Source: JAXDAY01 sp034679345 (lineage in GTDB: Bacteria; Eisenbacteria; RBG-16-71-46; CAIMUX01; VGJL01). From it: a stretch of DNA of 64,000 nucleotides. The notes under the pieces are model-generated. The model saw only the letters and a list, made by a program, of their open reading frames with translations, searched no databases and had not been told where the DNA came from. The translations under genes were made by a program, and so were the position numbers. The DNA lies in the NCBI GenBank assembly GCA_034679345.1, contig JAXDAY010000019.1:124001-188000 (forward strand), in the 5' to 3' direction. Below, one piece after another: positions 17,271 through 25,053 of this stretch. Numbering within the stretch: position 1 is the first letter of the stretch; every line of letters begins with the position of its first letter.

Positions 17271-19323
17271 CCGGAAAGAGGATCGTGGTCGTGTCGGAGA
17301 TCCAATCCGTCAGCGTGGTCTGTCCGTTGTTGCGGATGACGCGGACGCGGTACTGGTACACCCCGGCGTCGGCGTGACGCAGGACCAAATCGGCGATCGG
17401 CAGGCGCAGCGACGCGACAGCGGAGAGCTGGCCCGCGTTCACCTCGACGGTCTCACCTCCCTGGAACTCGACGGTCATGGCGCCGATCGCGTCATCGGGA
17501 CGATCCGGGGGCGGCTGGAAGAGGGCGGGCAGGGCGCGCACCGTGATCGACTTCGCGTAGGTCGCGGGAGTCGCCGGGTCGAGCAGGACGTTCCAGAGTG
17601 CGGCCGGATCCGGACGGGTCCGGACATCCGAGAGATCGAAGACCGCGTCGGCGGGGCCGTCTCCGCCCAGCGGCGCGGCGGGTAGCACGGTAAAGGCGAT
17701 CTCGCCGCCCGGAGCGATTGTGACGGGAGAGGAGAGGTCGAGTCCCTGAATCGTCCCCTCGACCCGCTCCTGGCCTCGATCCAGCGCGGCGCGCAGGGCG
17801 GTGATCTCAACGTCGCTTTCCGTCACATTTCGCAGGACCGTCGCGACTCCTCCGCTCTCCTGGATGTAGGTTTCGCTCGATTCCAGCGGGTCGCCGGCGA
17901 GGTGGTCCATCCGGGCATTGAAGGGAACGATCTCGTCGGGTCCATCCCCCAGATCGATGACGACCTCGCCTTGGAGGAGCACCGAGGAGGAGCCGAAGAG
18001 CGCATCGTAAACGGATTGAAAAGATGCGAGCGGAAGGCGGATCAGGTCGACAATCCCGCGCGTGAGATCGACCCGCGCGTCGGGCCGATCCTGGAACGCC
18101 GCCGCCCCAGGCAATCCAAGGCGGAACCTGACGCCATCGGTCGCCTGCAGCGGCGCGAACTGCGGCTCCTGTTCCGGACAGAACTGCGCGAGTTCCTTGC
18201 CGGCCGACTCGATGCGCTCGGGGTCGGTGACAGGCGTCGCCACCACCTCCATCGCCGCCTGAATGTCCTCCGGTTTCCCGTCCGTCGCCTCGAACCGAAT
18301 CGAGAGCATCGGCGATCGGGGCGGATCCTCCGACCGCGCGATCCGGATCTCGTCCGGCAGGTAGAAGAAGACATCCCGCTGGAGCTGATCCTGGTAGTAG
18401 TTGTGATGCCGGTCTCCGTGGCGAAGGGTTCGGCGGATGAGTCCCGGTTTCTCCCGCGACGGGGCGATTCCCTCGAAGGCGGGATAGTCGGCGGGGAACA
18501 GGAACGGACGCGGCTCGATCGGGTTGTCGAGCGAGATGGTCGTCTGGCGGTAGAGCTGCACGCCCGCCATCAGAGCCGCGGGCACCGCGACGTTGGCGGT
18601 GCGCGTGACCACGAGTTCCGGCCGAAAATCGGGATTCGTCAACGCCATCAGGACGATCCCGCTATCTGCCAGGCGCGGAAGCTCGAGGTCGGCGCGGCAA
18701 GTGCCGTCCGCCTCCTCCGTCCAGCTCGTGAACGCGAGCCGGTCCTCGACGGCGCCGCTCGTCCCGAGCGGGCGATAGAAGCGGAGGTAGACGGCGATCT
18801 CATGTTGGATCGGTTGCGCGCCGGTCACGTCCACTCCGCCTGGGGAGACCCGAAGCAGGTGGATCGACAAGCCGCCGGGTTTCTCCCCCGCAGGCGCGGC
18901 GAGCTTGAACCGGTACCGGAGGGAATCGCCCGCAGCGCCGAGCACGCTCTCCTCGGCGAGCGTATAGGATGGAATGTAAAACCTCCGTGCCGGGTCCTGG
19001 GCCACCTCGAAGATCATCCGGTCATTCACATCGGCCGCTGGAGCCACGGGAACCGACAGCTCCTCGCGCTTCTTGTGGGGAGTCTTCGGCCGGATTCGGC
19101 CGAGCAGTTCCGGGTCAAGGGCGACCCAGCGAAGCGCCCCCGCATGCCTGGCCGGTGTCGCGATCCTGGCGCGGGTCCGGTGGTCCCGGATGCGCACTCG
19201 GGAGCGCCCCGCCGCCGGAGTGGTCCTGGCAGCGGACACCGGGGTCGAGGCTGCGGCCCGGGTGATTGTGGAGGGCCGGACAGAACTCAGACGCGTGAAT
19301 CTGGCGAACCGCGGACTGGCCAT
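17257..19323 (-). CDS. First operon gene: 688-aa hypothetical protein with basic N-terminal tail
   Basis: I do not recognise the family. The ATG at 19323 has GGAG eight bases upstream. The first 60 or so residues are Arg/Ser/Thr/Ala-rich and probably disordered. From about residue 85 a beta-rich body begins (DRMIFEVAQDPARRFYIPSYTL), followed by segments such as YRQTTISLDNPIEPRPFLFPADYP, VFFYLPDEIRIAR and MLSIRFEA. The last 150 residues look like an Ig-type sandwich ending YQYRVRVIRNNGQTTLTDW. The motifs of the shared N-module are not obvious here, so it may be a distinct partner rather than a paralogue. As first gene behind the promoter it would be made most strongly, which fits an abundant or basal component. 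Confidence 0.75.
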   Translation of the reverse strand: MASPRFARFTRLSSVRPSTITRAAASTPVSAARTTPAAGRSRVRIRDHRTRARIATPARHAGALRWVALDPELLGRIRPKTPHKKREELSVPVAPAADVNDRMIFEVAQDPARRFYIPSYTLAEESVLGAAGDSLRYRFKLAAPAGEKPGGLSIHLLRVSPGGVDVTGAQPIQHEIAVYLRFYRPLGTSGAVEDRLAFTSWTEEADGTCRADLELPRLADSGIVLMALTNPDFRPELVVTRTANVAVPAALMAGVQLYRQTTISLDNPIEPRPFLFPADYPAFEGIAPSREKPGLIRRTLRHGDRHHNYYQDQLQRDVFFYLPDEIRIARSEDPPRSPMLSIRFEATDGKPEDIQAAMEVVATPVTDPERIESAGKELAQFCPEQEPQFAPLQATDGVRFRLGLPGAAAFQDRPDARVDLTRGIVDLIRLPLASFQSVYDALFGSSSVLLQGEVVIDLGDGPDEIVPFNARMDHLAGDPLESSETYIQESGGVATVLRNVTESDVEITALRAALDRGQERVEGTIQGLDLSSPVTIAPGGEIAFTVLPAAPLGGDGPADAVFDLSDVRTRPDPAALWNVLLDPATPATYAKSITVRALPALFQPPPDRPDDAIGAMTVEFQGGETVEVNAGQLSAVASLRLPIADLVLRHADAGVYQYRVRVIRNNGQTTLTDWISDTTTILFPDVRR

Positions 19324-19466
19324 TCGACATCTCCGAGTCTGCGCCCCTGGGAGGGGCCACGACGGAGTCCGATCGATTGCGAACGCGGCCGTACAGTGAT
19401 TACCGCCAGCATCGTGAGCAAACGAATCCGATCACGTTTGTTGACGAGTCTTTGTAAAGACCGGGT

Positions 19467-19495
19467 AACGTAATACTCGCCGCGCCAATTGTCAA
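19467..19495 (-). promoter_or_regulatory. Sigma-70-type promoter of the nine-gene operon
   Basis: Read on the minus strand: TTGACA (19495-19490), a 17-base spacer and TACGTT (19472-19467). The -35 is a perfect consensus and the -10 keeps the three most conserved bases. The start codon of the first operon gene is about 140 bases downstream. The surrounding 100 bases are clearly richer in AT than the flanking genes. Confidence 0.6.
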
Positions 19496-19514
19496 TGACA
19501 CTCCATCGTCATTG
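19493..19514. promoter_or_regulatory. Perfect inverted repeat overlapping the -35, candidate operator
   Basis: CAATGAC (19493-19499), eight bases, then GTCATTG (19508-19514). The arms are perfectly complementary and the centre-to-centre spacing is about 1.5 helical turns, as for a dimeric repressor. The left arm overlaps the -35 element of the operon promoter. No regulator gene is adjacent. Confidence 0.45.
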
Positions 19515-19570
19515 GATTGTGATTGGTTTCTCCAGCGCGGAACAGAATGTGTACGTGAGCGCCGAATAGA

Positions 19571-20377
19571 TTAGGAGCGGGGATCTCCGGGTAAGAACTT
19601 TCCAGTGACCTTGCGAAATGCCTCGGATGTCCTCATGCCGGGGACCCCATCGACTTTCACGAACACTCCGGGAAAAGTGTTGAGCCACTTCTGCAATTCG
19701 ACGACCCTGCGGAGATGCTCCTGATCTGCTGGTTTCTTCATGCTATAGGGGACCACCAGGGGCGGCGCCTCGGGTGGCGGGGGAGGTTGATCCACGAAAG
19801 AAGCCGCACCCATCTCGGCGAGCCGTCGAAGCAGCACAGCGGCTCCGCATTGCTTTGAGACCGCCGTATCCGACCAGGTCCCATCCGCGACATACTTGCC
19901 GCTCTTGTAGTGAACGGAGTAGCTCCATAGGTAAGGAGAGAGGACATGGGGGTGTTGAAGACGATAGCCGAATCCGTTGTAGCGCTCGAACTGGTAGAGG
20001 ATCCCGGCGAGACTCCAGTCGGCCGCGCCGTTGAGACCCATCAATCCGAGGGCGTCGGCGGCGCTGGTCTCCCACTGGAACGGTGGCGTTCCCTGCTTGG
20101 GCCTGCCGGCCGGGACGTGGACTGTCCTGGCGGATAGGGGATCGCCATTGTGGAGGTGCAGGGCGAAGTTCAGGCCGGATTCCATGTTGTGGACGATACC
20201 GACGAAATACCAGGGGATTTCAAGCCCATCCGCGACGGCTGCGTACCTCGCGCGCTGGGAAGTGATCAAGCCAACGATGCGTTGGACCTCGGCGATGCGG
20301 TCGGGACGAATTGTGCAGCTATTGAATAGGCGCTCATATTCCTGACGGAGGCTGGTGGTGAGGGAGACGGTGGGCAT
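19571..20377 (-). CDS. Lysozyme-like protein with C-terminal peptidoglycan-binding domain
   Basis: The 268-aa frame starts at ATG 20377 (GGAG ten bases upstream). Residues 50-160 hold a domain with WYFVGIVHNMESGLNF, LHNGDPLSARTVHVPAGRP and the Gly/Tyr-rich stretch ILYQFERYNGFGYR, as in phage-type and bacterial muramidase-like proteins; Glu66 in HNMESG is the probable catalytic acid. After a proline-rich linker (QPPPPPEAPP, 197-206), residues 215-268 form a peptidoglycan-binding-1-like domain (LQKWLN...VDGVPGMRTSEAF). No signal peptide is present, so export would need another route. It lies 247 bp upstream of the operon on the same strand and is a plausible functional partner. The family assignment is from remembered motifs. 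Confidence 0.75.
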   Translation of the reverse strand: MPTVSLTTSLRQEYERLFNSCTIRPDRIAEVQRIVGLITSQRARYAAVADGLEIPWYFVGIVHNMESGLNFALHLHNGDPLSARTVHVPAGRPKQGTPPFQWETSAADALGLMGLNGAADWSLAGILYQFERYNGFGYRLQHPHVLSPYLWSYSVHYKSGKYVADGTWSDTAVSKQCGAAVLLRRLAEMGAASFVDQPPPPPEAPPLVVPYSMKKPADQEHLRRVVELQKWLNTFPGVFVKVDGVPGMRTSEAFRKVTGKFLPGDPRS

Positions 20378-20446
20378 CGGTGCGATTCTCCATCGGCCGG
20401 GGACATGGGACCGTAGGGGATCGCGGACTCGTCGGCCAGTGAAATG

Positions 20447-20475
20447 TTGACCAGAAGCGCGAGAGATCGTAGGGT
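20447..20475 (+). promoter_or_regulatory. Probable promoter of the membrane/peptidoglycan-binding gene
   Basis: TTGACC (20447-20452), a 17-base spacer and TAGGGT (20470-20475), 46 bases before the ATG at 20522 and inside the divergent intergenic space. Matches are 5/6 and 4/6, so support is moderate. Confidence 0.4.
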
Positions 20476-20521
20476 CCTCCGTTCTGGAACGCGATCGGCC
20501 GGATCGGGAGACGGAGTTGCG

Positions 20522-21043
20522 ATGAGCAGTAGTCCGAGCACAGCTTCCAGGGGAGGCGCGATGAACGCGGCCGCGTCCTGGATCTTCGGGACCATCGTGC
20601 TGGGGGTGATCGTCGCGGTGATCTTCATCCTCCCGGAGCCGACTCAGTCGCAACGAGTGGCGATCCGTTTTCTGATGGCGCTCGCGGCGGCGTTTCTTTC
20701 CTACTTCTTCCTGGGACGCGTGCTGCTCAAGGGAAAGGTCCTGGGACAGGCGATCGGCAGCAGCGGCGGATTCGCACTCTTCGTCATCATTCAGTTCCTC
20801 GCCGATCCGTATGACGCGCGGACCATGGTGGCCGATATCGCGCCCGACTTGCTCCCGCAGGACGAGTCGGTCGTAGCCGCGCAGGAGGCGCTGAAGGCGG
20901 AGGGGATCTACGAGGGGTCGGTTACGGGGGTGGCGGACACGAAGACGCGCGAGGCGATCAAGATCTGGCAAGAGCGTAACCAGCTGCGCCCCGACGGATA
21001 CCTGAGCGTCGCGACTCGGCGGACGTTGAGGAGAGTTCCCTGA
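20522..21043 (+). CDS. Membrane protein with C-terminal peptidoglycan-binding domain
   Basis: The 173-aa protein starts at ATG 20522; the GGAGACGGAG run just before it supports this start over an upstream ATG at 20444. Hydrophobic segments at about 20-37, 47-65 and 83-93 suggest two or three membrane passes. Residues 112-170 form a peptidoglycan-binding-1-like domain (QEALKAEGIYEGSVTGVADTKTREAIKIWQERNQL). It would sit in the inner membrane with the domain in the periplasm. It is divergent from the lysozyme-like gene and shares a 144-bp intergenic region with it; the two may form an anchoring and cleaving pair linked to the large operon. The role is inference. Confidence 0.8.
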   Translation: MSSSPSTASRGGAMNAAASWIFGTIVLGVIVAVIFILPEPTQSQRVAIRFLMALAAAFLSYFFLGRVLLKGKVLGQAIGSSGGFALFVIIQFLADPYDARTMVADIAPDLLPQDESVVAAQEALKAEGIYEGSVTGVADTKTREAIKIWQERNQLRPDGYLSVATRRTLRRVP

Positions 21044-21320
21044 CCTGACGGCTGCGCGCTGGCAGGCCGCTGTCGATCTGATCAACGCGATGAAGTCCAG
21101 GCGGAGCGCGAGGGGATGCGGCGGGACTGATCCTGGAGACCGCCTACGTGAGCGGACTCGGGCCCAGCGCATGCCGCCGGCCGTGGCTCCGCTTTCGTCT
21201 TGATGCGGAGCGCCTCCATTCTCGGTGCCGCGCGACCGGGCCGTACGGGGAAATGTGCCACGCGGCCCCGTCAGTGAGTCTGTCGCTTGCGTTGGACGAA
21301 GGAACATAGGAAGACCAAGA

Positions 21321-21785
21321 ATGCATCGCTTTCGGACGATCCTTGTATCGGGTGGGAAACGCCCTTATGCGTCATGGACATTCCTTGTGATCCCGTCGGA
21401 AGTGGCGAAGGATTGGGGACCAGGACCGAAGGCTGTTCGAGGGACTCTCTCCGGGTACCCATTCCAGGGAACCGCATCCAGAGGCGAGGGCGTCTTGCGC
21501 GTACCGATCCCCCGAGACCTCCGCGAAGCAGCGGGACTCGAGTGCGGAGATGCCGTCGAGGTCGCGCTGGACCTGGATGCCGCTCCTCCGCCCATTCACC
21601 TCCCTGCTGAGCTACGGTCGGTCTTCGAGGATGATCCCGGGGTTGCGGCATTGTATGACACACTTCCGCCGTCCCACCGACGCGCTTGGGCCAAGTACGT
21701 CGCGGAGGCCAAGCGCGCGGAGACCCGGGCAAGTCGCGCCCAACGAGCACGAGATGGAATCCGCGCCCGGGAGTTCCCGAGATGA
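21321..21785 (+). CDS. DUF1905 / YdeI-OmpD-associated family protein
   Basis: The 154-aa protein starts at ATG 21321, with GGAAG eight bases upstream. Residues 1-90 fit DUF1905: FRTILV...YASWTFLVIPSEVAKDWG, VRGTLSGYPFQGT, VLRVPIPRDLREAAGLECGDAVEVALDLD. The C-terminal part (FEDDPGVAALYDTLPPSHRRAWAKYVAEAKRAETRA) is the helical 'bacteriocin-resistance YdeI/OmpD-associated' segment with its usual S-H-x-R-x-W/Y-x-x-Y-I/V signature. The biochemical function of the family is not established. It ends in a basic tail. Its 3' end faces the secreted-protein gene that follows. Confidence 0.85.
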   Translation: MHRFRTILVSGGKRPYASWTFLVIPSEVAKDWGPGPKAVRGTLSGYPFQGTASRGEGVLRVPIPRDLREAAGLECGDAVEVALDLDAAPPPIHLPAELRSVFEDDPGVAALYDTLPPSHRRAWAKYVAEAKRAETRASRAQRARDGIRAREFPR

Positions 21786-21855
21786 GAACTCCGACGGCTG
21801 TATGTGGATCAGATCGGTTGTGGCACGCAAACTGAAGGAGATGGTGCTTCCATCC

Positions 21856-23448
21856 CTACCGCCGCAACACGAGCGAGTGCCGCCCGATCTCCCGATGCCC
21901 CGAGAGCAGGCGGACGTAGTAGATGCCGCTCGGCACCTCGGCTCCGCGGTAGTCGCGGCCGGACCAACGCAGCTGCCCGGCCTCGGCCGGCTGATCTTGT
22001 GACCACACCCGTCTCCCATCGACGCTGGCGATCTCCGCCCTGATGGGTTCGCTCCGCGGGGTGGCTTCCCAACGAATCCACGCCCCCTCGCGCGCGGGAT
22101 TTGGGAAGACGTTGAGCGCCGCGGGGTGCCGCGCTTGGGGCGCGGAGTCCACGCTCGATGCCCATTCTCTGCCGATGCCCCAGAAGTAGAGGTCATCGAC
22201 CGCGACGGCGCTATAGCTGGCGCCTGGCATCAGATTCAGACGAACGTACACGAACTCCTCGGCTTCCGCTGGCCCGGTGTAGACGTGCGCCCCATCGATC
22301 AGGATCGACCAGGTGTCCTCTTGCATGTTCATGGCCATCAGCACCTGGACGGGGGTGCCCCACTGGTAGTAGCCGAGCAAGCCGACGTTCTCCGGACCAT
22401 GGATCGTGCCGTCTCCGTGGAAGGCCACGTAATGGACCGAAGGGGAATCGAAGTAGATGACGAAGACGTCGCCCACGCCGAGGGTATGGACCAGCACCTC
22501 GATGGACAAGACATACTCGTCGTAGCGATCCGGAAAGCCATGCGGGTAAGAAGGGGAGACGCAGAACCTGAGCTGGTCGTAGCCTTCTGTGCCGTTTCCA
22601 AACCTGCACGGCTGCTGGTTGAGCGCGCCCAGGGCGGACACGACCGTCGGGTCTCCAAAGACGATAGTGGTGGGCACCTTGCGCGGCGCGGGGCCGGCGC
22701 CCACGACGGGCGGCTGCGCGACGTGGTGAGGCGGCCATCCGTAGTCGACGTCGTAGAGCAGGTCCGTGAAGGGCGGAAGAGCGCCGCCGTAGAGCCTGAG
22801 ATCGTCGACGGCCACGCGATTCGCGACATTCACGCCGTCCAGATTCAGGCGGATGGTTCGCAAGTAGGTACCGGTCAATGGGCCCGTGTGAACGAGACTC
22901 CCATCCAGCCAGATGCTCCATGCCGCGGCGTCGAAGTCCAGTTCCGCTTCCAGGTGGACCGGCATTCCCGGATCGTATTGGCCAATCGTCTCTTCCGTGG
23001 GATGGAGCCGGATGTCTCCCGATGGATAGAACTCGACGACGTTGACCGTCGGGCAGTCGAAGAACACCCTGAACAGATCCGAGGCGGACATCGACTCGAT
23101 GAGCACGTCCATCTCGGCGAAATAGACTGAGTAGGCGGTGGGAAAGCCGTCGGGCTCGCTCGGGTCGACGGCGAACCTGAGCTGGTCGTATCCCGTCGTT
23201 CCGTTGCCGAATTCGCACGGCTGCTGCGTCATGACGCCCAAGGCGGCCACGACCGTCGGATCGCCCTGGGGGATGCTCGTGGGAGTCTTGCGCGGAGCCG
23301 GCGCCGCGCCGAGGGCCGGAGCGCTCCCGGCCACGTGGGGCGGCTGGCCGAAGTCCACGTCATAAAGGAGTCTGATCTGCGCCTCAGCGTCGCTTGCCAC
23401 CAGCAGCGCGGCTGCGAGTCCCGCCAGCAAGAACAAGTGGCGTTTCAT
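21856..23448 (-). CDS. Secreted protein with duplicated domain and C-terminal sorting-type module
   Basis: The 530-aa protein starts at ATG 23448 (GGAGG seven bases upstream) with a Sec signal peptide (MKRHLFLLAGLAAALLVASDAEA). Two copies of a domain of about 200 residues follow: each begins LLYDVDFG/YGWPPH, contains P-R-K-x-P-T, GDPTVV, the Q-Q-P-C-x-F-G-N-G and GYDQLRF motifs, and ends VDDLRLYG / VDDLYFWG. The fold is probably a LamG-type sandwich. The last 80 residues are an Ig-like module (LNVFPNPAREGAWIRW...SGIYYVRLLSG...VLRR) of the kind used for surface sorting in FCB-type bacteria. It is likely surface-anchored or released; the ligand is unknown. Confidence 0.88.
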   Translation of the reverse strand: MKRHLFLLAGLAAALLVASDAEAQIRLLYDVDFGQPPHVAGSAPALGAAPAPRKTPTSIPQGDPTVVAALGVMTQQPCEFGNGTTGYDQLRFAVDPSEPDGFPTAYSVYFAEMDVLIESMSASDLFRVFFDCPTVNVVEFYPSGDIRLHPTEETIGQYDPGMPVHLEAELDFDAAAWSIWLDGSLVHTGPLTGTYLRTIRLNLDGVNVANRVAVDDLRLYGGALPPFTDLLYDVDYGWPPHHVAQPPVVGAGPAPRKVPTTIVFGDPTVVSALGALNQQPCRFGNGTEGYDQLRFCVSPSYPHGFPDRYDEYVLSIEVLVHTLGVGDVFVIYFDSPSVHYVAFHGDGTIHGPENVGLLGYYQWGTPVQVLMAMNMQEDTWSILIDGAHVYTGPAEAEEFVYVRLNLMPGASYSAVAVDDLYFWGIGREWASSVDSAPQARHPAALNVFPNPAREGAWIRWEATPRSEPIRAEIASVDGRRVWSQDQPAEAGQLRWSGRDYRGAEVPSGIYYVRLLSGHREIGRHSLVLRR

Positions 23449-23782
23449 CGGGAACCCTCCTGCAAGTGTTGACGATGCCCCTAGCTCTTGACGAAGCCGC
23501 ATGCTCGCCTGTGCGGACGGCCCTCCTCCCTACCTTCCCCTCACAGGCTTCTCCGTCCGCGCGAGGGAGCCGGCCTCGCGCGACGACCGCTCACCGTCGC
23601 AGGCACGATTGAGATGCCCGCGCCCGATGATACTCCTCTTGGCGGCTCACGACCAGGCATCGTTCCCGCAGAAGGTGTCCTCGATCAAGGCGCGCCCGGC
23701 GGATCGATCCGATGTTCGGATCGACTCGCGATGGAAAAATCCACCAATGACGGCGCTTGGTCGGGCATCCTCAGGCCCTGCC
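23449..23782. other. Intergenic region, 334 bp
   Basis: It holds the upstream sequence of the secreted-protein gene and the downstream sequence of the M42 peptidase gene, both leftward. The only structure I see is the hairpin at 23705-23723. No additional gene is apparent. Confidence 0.5.
23705..23723 (-). terminator. Hairpin downstream of the M42 peptidase gene
   Basis: CGATCCG, five-base loop, CGGATCG: perfect 7-bp arms, 60 bases past the M42 stop. There is no U-tract after it in the leftward direction, so it may end transcription poorly or protect the mRNA end. Confidence 0.3.
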
Positions 23783-24847
23783 TCAGAACTCCACGCGGCA
23801 GTCTTGCGCCCGCTCGAGGAAGCAGACGAGCAGCCTCACCGTCGCTTCGAGATCCGCCTTGTGGATCATCTCGTTCGGCGAATGAACATAGCGCGTCGGC
23901 ACGGACAAGGTGCAAACCGGTCCCTGACCGAACTGCTGCATGCCCATCGCGTCTGTGCCTCCGAATGGCAGGATCTCCATCTGGTGCTTGATCTTGTTCT
24001 TCACGGCAAGCTGCTTCATGAACCGGACAATCCCATGATTGGAGATCGATGCGGCATCGTTGATCTTGATCGCCACGCCACCGCCCAGCTTGGTCACGTT
24101 CTGGTGTTCCGCAACGCCGGGCGTGTCGAAAGCGCCGGTCACGTCGATCGCGATCCCCAGATCGGGATCGACGCCCCGCGCGGCGCCACGGGAACCACGC
24201 ACCCCCACCTCTTCCTGCGCGCTGCCGACGGCGTACACATCGACGGAATGTCTTCTGAGACGACGAGTCGCTTCCAGCACGGCGTAACATCCAACGCGGT
24301 TGTCGAAGGCCTTCGAGATATAGCAGTCCCCTTGTGCAAGAAAGCCGCGTTCGAGCACGATCGGATCGCCGACCTCGACGAGCTTCCGCAGCGCAGCGGT
24401 ACGCAGCCCAGTATCGATGAAGCAGTTCTTGATCTCCGCGGCCTTCTGCATCTCATCCGGCTGTCCGATGAAGGCTGGCGGGCCCTCCACGATGCCGGTC
24501 ACATCCTGTCTTCCGAGGATGCGCACGCGCTGCGAGTAGAGCACCTTCGGCACATGCCCACCTCGAGGGGCAAGCCGCAGGAATCCATTCTTGTCGATGT
24601 GGCTGACGACGAAACCGATCTCGTCCATATGCCCGACAATCATGACCTTCAAAACTGGCCCCCTCTTGGCGGGAGCCTTCGCCGCGCGTTTGACGCCGAT
24701 CACGTTGCCGAATCCGTCGACACGCACTTCGTCGCAGCTCTTCCGTAGTTCCTGCTCCATCAGGTTGATCAATGGCTGCTCGCGTCCAGAAATCGCGGGC
24801 GTTTCACAGAGCTCCTTGAGCAATGCCGTCCCGGTCAAGCTCTTCAT
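23783..24847 (-). CDS. M42 family metallo-aminopeptidase
   Basis: The 354-aa length and motifs are typical of the cytoplasmic, tetrahedral M42 aminopeptidases that degrade peptides with two bound metal ions. Visible ligands and catalytic residues are His73 and Asp75 (GHMDEIG), Asp182 (SKAFDNRVG), Glu212/Glu213 (AQEEVG), Asp235 (AIDVTG) and His322 (RYVHSPNE). The start at ATG 24847 has GGAGG four bases upstream. A promoter and a leader hairpin lie just upstream. It is not obviously linked to the secreted proteins around it. Confidence 0.95.
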   Translation of the reverse strand: MKSLTGTALLKELCETPAISGREQPLINLMEQELRKSCDEVRVDGFGNVIGVKRAAKAPAKRGPVLKVMIVGHMDEIGFVVSHIDKNGFLRLAPRGGHVPKVLYSQRVRILGRQDVTGIVEGPPAFIGQPDEMQKAAEIKNCFIDTGLRTAALRKLVEVGDPIVLERGFLAQGDCYISKAFDNRVGCYAVLEATRRLRRHSVDVYAVGSAQEEVGVRGSRGAARGVDPDLGIAIDVTGAFDTPGVAEHQNVTKLGGGVAIKINDAASISNHGIVRFMKQLAVKNKIKHQMEILPFGGTDAMGMQQFGQGPVCTLSVPTRYVHSPNEMIHKADLEATVRLLVCFLERAQDCRVEF

Positions 24848-24876
24848 AAACCCTCCAGTGTCACGGTTTGAAAGGT

Positions 24877-24896
24877 CCGGCCGTGCCTGCGGCCGG
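24877..24896 (-). promoter_or_regulatory. GC-rich leader hairpin of the M42 gene
   Basis: CCGGCCG, six-base loop, CGGCCGG: perfect 7-bp arms between the putative promoter and the start codon. On the minus strand it is followed by ACCTTTC, so it could act as a weak attenuator or an mRNA stabiliser. Confidence 0.4.
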
Positions 24897-24920
24897 ATGT
24901 GGCGCAGTTTGACCGATATG

Positions 24921-24948
24921 AGAGTATCCGGTCCCGTCCCATTGTGAA
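24921..24948 (-). promoter_or_regulatory. Probable promoter of the M42 gene
   Basis: On the minus strand TTCACA (24948-24943), a 16-base spacer and TACTCT (24926-24921), giving a leader of about 65 bases that contains the GC-rich hairpin. Matches to consensus are moderate. Confidence 0.35.
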
Positions 24949-25053
24949 GCGAATAATCATGGACCATGCGCGCCGGCGCGCGTGTCCAGGGAGTCGGGAT
25001 GCAGTCATGCTACAGGCGCCGAATGATGGATGGACTCGCTCAGCTTTGCTCCG

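Noticed and set aside
2892..19323. Contractile injection system or phage tail cluster
   Set aside because: No sheath, tube, baseplate or AAA ATPase signatures appear in any of the nine products.
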